Of a stretch of 12,543 bases of DNA, positions 8,174 through 12,543 are shown in pieces. The stretch spans positions 1 through 12,543 of the forward strand of contig CATLIP010000047.1 of assembly GCA_949957035.1 (NCBI GenBank), written 5' to 3'. The translations under genes and the position numbers were made by a program. The first letter of the stretch is position 1. Every line of letters starts with the position of its first letter. The notes below the pieces were generated by a model. It did no database searches, had not been told where the DNA came from, and saw nothing but the letters and a program-made list of their open reading frames with translations. This DNA comes from an uncultured Lachnospiraceae bacterium (GTDB lineage: Bacteria; Bacillota_A; Clostridia; Lachnospirales; Lachnospiraceae).

Positions 8174-9286
8174 ATGGACAGTATATATGTACTACGCGGA
8201 CGAATAGAAGAATTATATGCCAGAAATTCAAAAGTATATGATAAAGCCATCCAGTTTATATTAGCAGTTTCGACATTCATGCTCATTAACCGGAACGTGG
8301 GCTTTATGAAGCTGGCTGCGTCGCCGGCGGCTGCGGTGGCGCTTGCGGTGATTTGTACGTTTCTTCCCCTTGGCGTGACGATTGTAGCGGCAACTGCGTT
8401 GATTTTGCTGCATATGTATTCCGTATCACTGGGCATTCTTGCAGTGACGGCAGTTTTGTTTTTGGTGATGTATATATTCTACCTGCGGCTTGCGCCTAAG
8501 ATGGCGTTGGTGGTATTACTGACACCCCTTGCGTTTTTTCTGCATATACCTTATGTGATACCGGTTGCCTGTGGTCTTGCCTCGGCGCCGGGGAGCATGG
8601 TAGCTGTGATTTGTGGCACGCTGGTGTATTATATGATGGAATACGTGAAGAAAGCGGCTGCGAATATGGAAGGTTCGGGTATCAAGGATATGATCGCCCA
8701 GGGAACGGAGTATCTAAGCAAGCTGTTTCAGAACAAAGAGATGTGGGTGATGCTCATTGCGTTCGTTCTATGCTTTTTTATTGTATTCACAATCCGCAGG
8801 GCTTCCACGGATCATGCGTGGAAGATTGCGATTATAGTGGGAATCATTGCGAACTTGGTTGTGGTAGTGACAGGGAATATTGTTCTTGGGGTGCATACCT
8901 CTTATGGTATGCTGATAGGAGGAAGTGTCGCATCTGTCGTAATTGGCCTGATTCTGGAGGTGTTCTATTTCTCCGTGGACTATTCGAGAAGTGAGAAGCT
9001 GCAGTTTGAGGATGACGAGTATTACTATTATGTGAAGGCGGTCCCGAAGCTGTCGGTTGCAAGACCTGAGAAGACGGTTAAGAGGATTAATGAGAGACAG
9101 GAGACGGAGATTATAGATACGGATTCTGTCAGGAAGAAGTCGGGAACGGCGTCCGGAGGAGTCGGAAAGAATGGAAAGAGACCGACGCCGAAGAAGGGTC
9201 AGTCGGTCAAGAAACATGACATGAGAGAAGTAGATAAGATGCTTCTTACGCAGAGCCTTAGAAAAGACTTGAATATGAGAAAGTAA
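8174..9286 (+). CDS. Uncharacterised polytopic membrane protein with basic cytoplasmic tail
   Basis: 370 aa, function unknown. About eight hydrophobic segments: roughly 24-40, 51-75, 84-104, 109-123, 127-153, 189-206, 216-236 and 245-268. They are broken by a cytoplasmic-looking loop (157-188) and followed by a ~100-residue hydrophilic tail. The tail opens with an acidic, tyrosine-rich block (QFEDDEYYYYVKAVPK, 277-292), passes through a Gly/Lys/Pro linker (322-346) and ends with a charged helix-like stretch (MREVDKMLLTQSLRKDLNMR). No transporter ATP-binding, protease or synthase motif is visible. The start is set by AAAAGGAGA at 8157-8165 and abuts the preceding gene. I have an impression of similar hypothetical proteins beside cdaA in Lachnospiraceae, not verified here. 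A membrane partner or regulator for CdaA/CdaR, or a transporter, are guesses from position only. Confidence 0.85.
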   Translation: MDSIYVLRGRIEELYARNSKVYDKAIQFILAVSTFMLINRNVGFMKLAASPAAAVALAVICTFLPLGVTIVAATALILLHMYSVSLGILAVTAVLFLVMYIFYLRLAPKMALVVLLTPLAFFLHIPYVIPVACGLASAPGSMVAVICGTLVYYMMEYVKKAAANMEGSGIKDMIAQGTEYLSKLFQNKEMWVMLIAFVLCFFIVFTIRRASTDHAWKIAIIVGIIANLVVVVTGNIVLGVHTSYGMLIGGSVASVVIGLILEVFYFSVDYSRSEKLQFEDDEYYYYVKAVPKLSVARPEKTVKRINERQETEIIDTDSVRKKSGTASGGVGKNGKRPTPKKGQSVKKHDMREVDKMLLTQSLRKDLNMRK

Positions 9287-9294
9287 GTTTGTGA

Positions 9295-9318
9295 CCGTCT
9301 GACAGTAAGAGGAGACGG
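9295..9318 (+). other. GC-rich hairpin ahead of cdaA
   Basis: CCGTCT (9295-9300) pairs perfectly with AGACGG (9313-9318) around a 12-base loop, beginning 9 bases after the upstream stop codon. There is no T-run after it, so it is not an intrinsic terminator. It could be an mRNA processing or stability element between the membrane-protein pair and cdaA. The short stem keeps confidence low. Confidence 0.35.
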
Positions 9319-9337
9319 CGGCCCGGATATCAACGAA

Positions 9338-9347
9338 AAAGGAGGTG
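9338..9347 (+). promoter_or_regulatory. Very strong ribosome binding site for cdaA
   Basis: AAAGGAGGTGA just ahead of the ATG at 9353 is a near-full match to the anti-Shine-Dalgarno sequence and fixes the cdaA start. It is the strongest site in the window, suggesting cdaA is translated independently of the upstream membrane genes. Confidence 0.85.
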
Positions 9348-9352
9348 AGGGA

Positions 9353-10240
9353 ATGGAACAGCAGATTACCAGATTTTTCGCAAAATATGCATTTACCGAC
9401 TGGTATTTTCCGGAGGTGCGGATTACGGATATAGTAGAAGTGCTCATTCTTACATTTCTGCTCTATCATATCATGGTGTGGATTAAAAATACGAAGGCAT
9501 GGATGTTGTTAAAGGGCATTGTTGTGCTGGCTGTGTTCATTCTGGTCGCCGCCATTTTCAAGATGCATACCATACTTTATATTGCAAAAAATTCGGTTAC
9601 GGTTATGGCGACCATTGCGATTGTGGTATTTCAGCCGGAGCTTCGAAGGGCGCTGGAAAAGTTAGGGGAGAAGCAGTTCTTGCCTGCTATGGTGCCTTTT
9701 GAGACAGGACGCGAGAAAGCCAGATTCAGTGAAGAGACCAGAGAGAGCATGATTGACGCGGCCTATGCCATGGGAAAGGTGAAGACAGGCGCGCTAATCG
9801 TTGTGGAGCAGGCAATTCGTCTTACAGAGTATGAGAGTACCGGGATTCAGATGGATTGTCTGGTTTCAAGCCAGGTTTTGATTAATATTTTTGAACACAA
9901 TACACCGCTGCATGACGGGGCAATCATCGTCCGCGGAGACAGGATTGTTTCGGCAACATGCTATCTGCCCCTGTCTGACAATATGAGAATCAGTAAATCT
10001 CTCGGAACCAGACATCGCGCTGCTTTGGGGATGAGCGAAGTGAGCGATGCTCTGATTATCGTGGTTTCTGAGGAGACAGGAGCGGTATCTGTGGCTCAGG
10101 GAGGATTGCTTTCCCGGAACATTACGGAGAAAGAATTGAGAGAAAAACTGAGCAGTATTCAAGATCGGAGAGTGGAGGCCAACAGGCTGGCAGCGCTGTG
10201 GAAAGGAAGGCGGAAGAATGAGAAGAAGACTGACAGCTAA
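9353..10240 (+). CDS. cdaA: Diadenylate cyclase CdaA (membrane c-di-AMP synthase)
   Basis: 295-aa CdaA, which condenses two ATP into cyclic di-AMP, the second messenger that controls potassium and osmolyte transport and cell-wall homeostasis in Firmicutes. Three N-terminal membrane helices (about 26-44, 50-69, 73-93) precede the cytoplasmic DAC domain (about 115-275). Catalytic signatures are intact: LHDGAIIVRGDRI (186-198) with the DGA triad at 188-190, and GTRHRAALG (218-226) with the RHR motif. Length and layout match the family (around 270-300 aa). The C-terminus is a lysine/arginine-rich tail. The gene overlaps cdaR by 23 bases, the usual tight arrangement with its regulator. Active-site identity is clear; that it is the only diadenylate cyclase of the cell cannot be judged from this window. 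Confidence 0.97.
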   Translation: MEQQITRFFAKYAFTDWYFPEVRITDIVEVLILTFLLYHIMVWIKNTKAWMLLKGIVVLAVFILVAAIFKMHTILYIAKNSVTVMATIAIVVFQPELRRALEKLGEKQFLPAMVPFETGREKARFSEETRESMIDAAYAMGKVKTGALIVVEQAIRLTEYESTGIQMDCLVSSQVLINIFEHNTPLHDGAIIVRGDRIVSATCYLPLSDNMRISKSLGTRHRAALGMSEVSDALIIVVSEETGAVSVAQGGLLSRNITEKELREKLSSIQDRRVEANRLAALWKGRRKNEKKTDS

Positions 10241-11474
10241 TCTGGGTCTTAAGATATTAGCCTTTTTTAGCGCAGTCCTGATGTGGCTTGTTGTGGTTAA
10301 TATCGATGATCCGGTAACAGAAAAGACATACACCGGGATTCCGGTGAGCGTGATAAACGAAGAGGTTGTGACGACCACCAACAGGACGTATCAGATTGTG
10401 GATAATACACAGGAGGTCGTTGTGACGGTGAGCGCCAACCGTTCTGTTTTGAATAAGATCAGGTCAGAGGATATTGTGGCAGTTGCAGACATGAAAGAGC
10501 TGAGTTTGGGTACACAGATTCCGATAGAGGTGTCCATCCCCGGATATAAGTACGAGAGAGTGTTCACGACGCCGGGGAATCTTCAAGTTAAGATTGAAGA
10601 CGAGGCAAAGAATAACTTCCCGATTACTCCGTCTACAATCGGAACAGTCCGGGAAGGCTATGTGCTTGGAGAACTCAAGTCGAATCCGGAGAAGGTGACG
10701 CTGCGAGGTCCGAAGTCGGTCATTGACAGTATCAGCAGGGTTGTCGCAGAAGCAAATGTATCGGGATTGTCAGAGAATTCCGATATAGAAGGAAGGCTGA
10801 TTTTATATGATGCGAATAATAATGTAATAGATCAGACGCTTTTGGCCAATAACCTTGGAAAGGATGGAGTCAGTGTCCGCGTAACCCTGCATCAGATTAG
10901 GAGTGTTCCGGTGAAGCCGGATACCTCCATGATTACGGCGGCGCCGGGATGTAAAGTGAGCGCGGTCAACGTTGAACCGAGAGAAGTCCGGGTGACAGGG
11001 AAAGAAGAGGATTTGGATAAGCTGGACGAGATTGAGATACCGGAAGAAGACCTTACGATTTCTGACTTATCAGAGCGAACCGAGCGGATGGTTGACATAT
11101 CACCCTATCTTCCGGAGGGAGTAACGCTGGTGGATGAGAATGCAGGCAGCGTAGTGATAACAATCTTGATCGAGCAGCCGGGCGTAAAGAATTATGAAGT
11201 TTCAACAAGTTCCATAACGGTGAAAAACCTTGCGGATGATTTGGAAATCAGTTATGGAGCTGTAGATTTGGAAATTCAAGTGAAAGGTCCTGCAGAGGCG
11301 CTTAAGGTATTCACGGTTGCTAAGAAGGTGAGCATTGATCTAAAGAATTACAATAACCCGGGAACATACCTTGTCCCGGTTGCAGTGGAGCTTCCGGACG
11401 GATGTACGTTGGTAGACAGTGAGGAAGTAGAGATTATTTTAGAGCAAAAGACGGAGGATGATCAAGTAGAATAA
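10218..11474 (+). CDS. cdaR: CdaR, YbbR-repeat regulator of CdaA
   Basis: 418-aa YbbR-domain protein. CdaR is anchored in the membrane with its repeats outside and modulates CdaA through the membrane. It has a single N-terminal membrane helix after an MRRR start (about 10-28, NLGLKILAFFSAVLMWLVVV), then four YbbR-like repeats at roughly 40-126, 134-225, 228-318 and 326-408. They are recognisable by recurring patterns such as PEKVTLRGPKSVIDSI (157-172), PREVRVTGKEEDLDKL (254-269) and LEIQVKGPAEALK (351-363). The end is acidic. The start overlaps the cdaA 3' end by 23 bases, with GGAAGG-like purines inside cdaA as the ribosome site. In most Firmicutes glmM follows; here an HPr gene follows 12 bases downstream. 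Confidence 0.95.
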   Translation: MRRRLTANLGLKILAFFSAVLMWLVVVNIDDPVTEKTYTGIPVSVINEEVVTTTNRTYQIVDNTQEVVVTVSANRSVLNKIRSEDIVAVADMKELSLGTQIPIEVSIPGYKYERVFTTPGNLQVKIEDEAKNNFPITPSTIGTVREGYVLGELKSNPEKVTLRGPKSVIDSISRVVAEANVSGLSENSDIEGRLILYDANNNVIDQTLLANNLGKDGVSVRVTLHQIRSVPVKPDTSMITAAPGCKVSAVNVEPREVRVTGKEEDLDKLDEIEIPEEDLTISDLSERTERMVDISPYLPEGVTLVDENAGSVVITILIEQPGVKNYEVSTSSITVKNLADDLEISYGAVDLEIQVKGPAEALKVFTVAKKVSIDLKNYNNPGTYLVPVAVELPDGCTLVDSEEVEIILEQKTEDDQVE

Positions 11475-11486
11475 ACGGAGGAGACT

Positions 11487-11750
11487 ATGGTTAAACAAAG
11501 AGTTACGATTACGAACCCCACGGGACTGCATCTGAGACCGGCAGGAATCTTCTGCAATACAGCCAGTAATTTTAAGTGTAAAGTAACGTTTGAGTATGAT
11601 AATACGATTGCTAATGCAAAGAGCGTGCTGAGTGTGCTTGGAGCCTGTATCAAGAAGGGTGACGAGATAGAGCTGATCTGTGAGGGCGAGGATGAAGACA
11701 AGGCGCTAAGTGAGATGGTTGCCGCCATAGAGGGCGGGCTTGGTGAATGA
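11487..11750 (+). CDS. ptsH: HPr family phosphocarrier protein, variant
   Basis: 87-aa HPr-like protein. HPr carries phosphate from enzyme I (His15~P) to sugar-specific PTS components, and in Gram-positives it is also phosphorylated on Ser46 by HPr kinase for catabolite control. Both sites align without gaps: His15 and Arg17 in NPTGLHLRPAG (10-20), and Ser46 in NAKSVL (43-48). The C-terminus MVAAIEGGLGE resembles the standard HPr end. It is odd in having Leu16 where Ala, Ser or Thr is usual and Gly20 where Thr or Ser is usual, plus three cysteines (23, 31, 54). Thus it may be a specialised HPr-like regulator rather than the main PTS carrier. No ptsI is nearby. Start ATG follows ACGGAGGAG. It sits 12 bases after cdaR, most likely in the same operon, and ends just before a strong terminator. 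Confidence 0.9.
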   Translation: MVKQRVTITNPTGLHLRPAGIFCNTASNFKCKVTFEYDNTIANAKSVLSVLGACIKKGDEIELICEGEDEDKALSEMVAAIEGGLGE

Positions 11751-11764
11751 AGGATTATGTAAGT

Positions 11765-11806
11765 AAAACAGACGGATTGGGAACTATTCCTAATCCGTCT
11801 GTTTTT
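11765..11806. terminator. Bidirectional intrinsic terminator between ptsH and glgX
   Basis: Bases 11765-11783 pair with 11787-11805 over 19 positions, with a single G-T wobble (11779/11791), closed by the 3-base loop CTA. The plus strand ends in GTTTTT. The minus strand reads TTTT from the A-run at 11765-11768 and ACTT beyond it. It starts 15 bases after the ptsH stop and ends 3 bases short of the glgX stop, so it can end both convergent transcripts. Confidence 0.93.
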
Positions 11807-11808
11807 AT

Positions 11809-12543
11809 CTATTCGCCTAACACAACCATCAAGCTTCTGGGCCCCAGGGTAATTTTGTCGCTGTAGAGAGCATAAGGCTTCTGATATTCCTCCCAGGTGT
11901 CAACAACAACGTTCCAGCACATAGAGATAGGCAGCTCTGGCAGAGTCACCTCAACCTCCTCCCAGTAGGCGTTGGAGGCTATATAGATAAACTGCGGGCC
12001 GGAGCTTTTTTCCTGTCCTGTGAACATGACGCCAATATATCTGTCGTAACCGGCAAAATGTTCACACCAGGGTTTGACCCCGTGGAAGCTGACATCAGGG
12101 AAACCGTTTACCCCATTGCTGACATTGGTACGTAATAGCCGATGGGTTTTACGGAAATTAATCATGTACTTAAAGAACTGGAAAATATCTCGATTCTTCT
12201 CCAGAAGTCTCCAGTCCAGCCAGGAGGTAATGTTATCCTGACAGTAGGAATTGTTGTTGCCAAATTGTGTATTGCAGAATTCGTCTCCGGCCAGGAACAT
12301 GGGGATACCGCGGCTGCACATCAGGATTGCAAAGGCGTTGCGTATCATCCGTTTTCGGAGAGCCAGAATTTCGGGGTCGTCTGTGTCCCCTTCAACTCCG
12401 CAGTTCCAACTATGATTGTCGTTGGACCCGTCGGTATTATTCCAGCCGTTCTTCTCATTGTGCTTCACATTGTATGAATACAGGTCGTAGAGTGTAAAGC
12501 CGTCGTGACAGGTGATGAAATTAACGGAGGCATTTCCCCTGGT
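11809..12543 (-). CDS. glgX: Glycogen debranching enzyme (GH13, GlgX/TreX type), C-terminal part
   Basis: Last 244 codons of an alpha-1,6-glucan debranching enzyme (isoamylase-like GH13). It cleaves branch points of glycogen or limit dextrins in the cytoplasm. The frame is open to the right window edge, reading TRGNASVNFITCHDGFTLYD; the HD of FITCHDG is conserved region IV of the alpha-amylase fold, with the third catalytic acid neighbourhood (His at 12505-12507, Asp at 12502-12504). Further GlgX hallmarks are KHNEKNGWNNTDGSNDNHSW, CSRGIPMFLAGDEF and YCQDNITSWLDW. The C-terminal beta domain ends GPRSLMVVLGE and TAG at 11809-11811. The gene is convergent to the c-di-AMP operon and separated by a shared terminator. 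The catalytic core and promoter lie outside the window, so GlgX versus another GH13 debranching subtype (isoamylase, pullulanase) is judged from these motifs only. Confidence 0.92.
   Translation of the reverse strand, partial: TRGNASVNFITCHDGFTLYDLYSYNVKHNEKNGWNNTDGSNDNHSWNCGVEGDTDDPEILALRKRMIRNAFAILMCSRGIPMFLAGDEFCNTQFGNNNSYCQDNITSWLDWRLLEKNRDIFQFFKYMINFRKTHRLLRTNVSNGVNGFPDVSFHGVKPWCEHFAGYDRYIGVMFTGQEKSSGPQFIYIASNAYWEEVEVTLPELPISMCWNVVVDTWEEYQKPYALYSDKITLGPRSLMVVLGE

Noticed and set aside
4782..8185. Shared 12-base start ATGGACAGTATA in recD2 and the 370-aa gene
   Set aside because: The two proteins diverge at once after MDSI and are unrelated; the match is most likely chance.
8768..9469. 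Long antisense open frame over the 370-aa gene, plus other antisense frames in uvrA, recD2 and comF
   Set aside because: These mirror the codon pattern of the real genes, lack ribosome sites and show no protein-like motifs.
11747..11866. 39-codon ORF overlapping the ptsH stop as ATGA
   Set aside because: It runs straight through the strong terminator hairpin and then antisense to glgX, and encodes nothing recognisable.

Overview
The window reads as a chromosomal segment of a Gram-positive Clostridia genome, most likely a member of the Lachnospiraceae. The evidence is moderate base composition, strong GGAGG-type ribosome binding sites, Firmicutes-type RecD2, CdaA/CdaR and HPr proteins, and the gene order uvrB-uvrA-mreB-recD2-comF followed by a cdaA-cdaR operon. 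The genus call is inference. Coding density is high and there is no gene-free stretch above 300 bases. I see no tRNA, rRNA, CRISPR array, insertion sequence, prophage or attachment site.

Left part (1-3571): the 3' end of uvrB and a complete uvrA, two of the three subunits of the UvrABC nucleotide-excision repair nuclease. Middle part (3572-7720): a 221-base leader with a good sigma-A-type promoter, a hairpin at the predicted RNA 5' end and two 40-base-spaced repeats. It leads into a tightly overlapping mreB-recD2-comF operon (joined by TAATG and ATGA), covering cell-shape actin, a DNA helicase and a ComF-type DNA-uptake/phosphoribosyltransferase-like protein.

Right part (7705-11750): a new extended -10 promoter lies inside the comF 3' end. 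It is followed by two uncharacterised membrane proteins (131 and 370 aa, abutting), then cdaA (diadenylate cyclase), cdaR (YbbR-repeat regulator) and a variant HPr (ptsH-like). This looks like one operon for cyclic di-AMP signalling. The gene that usually follows cdaR in Firmicutes, glmM, is not here, and an HPr gene occupies the slot. A near-perfect bidirectional terminator separates ptsH from the convergent, 3'-partial view of a glycogen debranching enzyme gene (glgX) on the minus strand, which runs off the right edge.

Most of the window is well-known housekeeping material. The least explained parts are the membrane-protein pair at the head of the c-di-AMP operon, the HPr variant at its tail, and the repeat-bearing leader of mreB. 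I do not see strong evidence of an entirely new system. The two-membrane-protein + CdaA/CdaR + HPr arrangement is the best candidate for something functionally undescribed.
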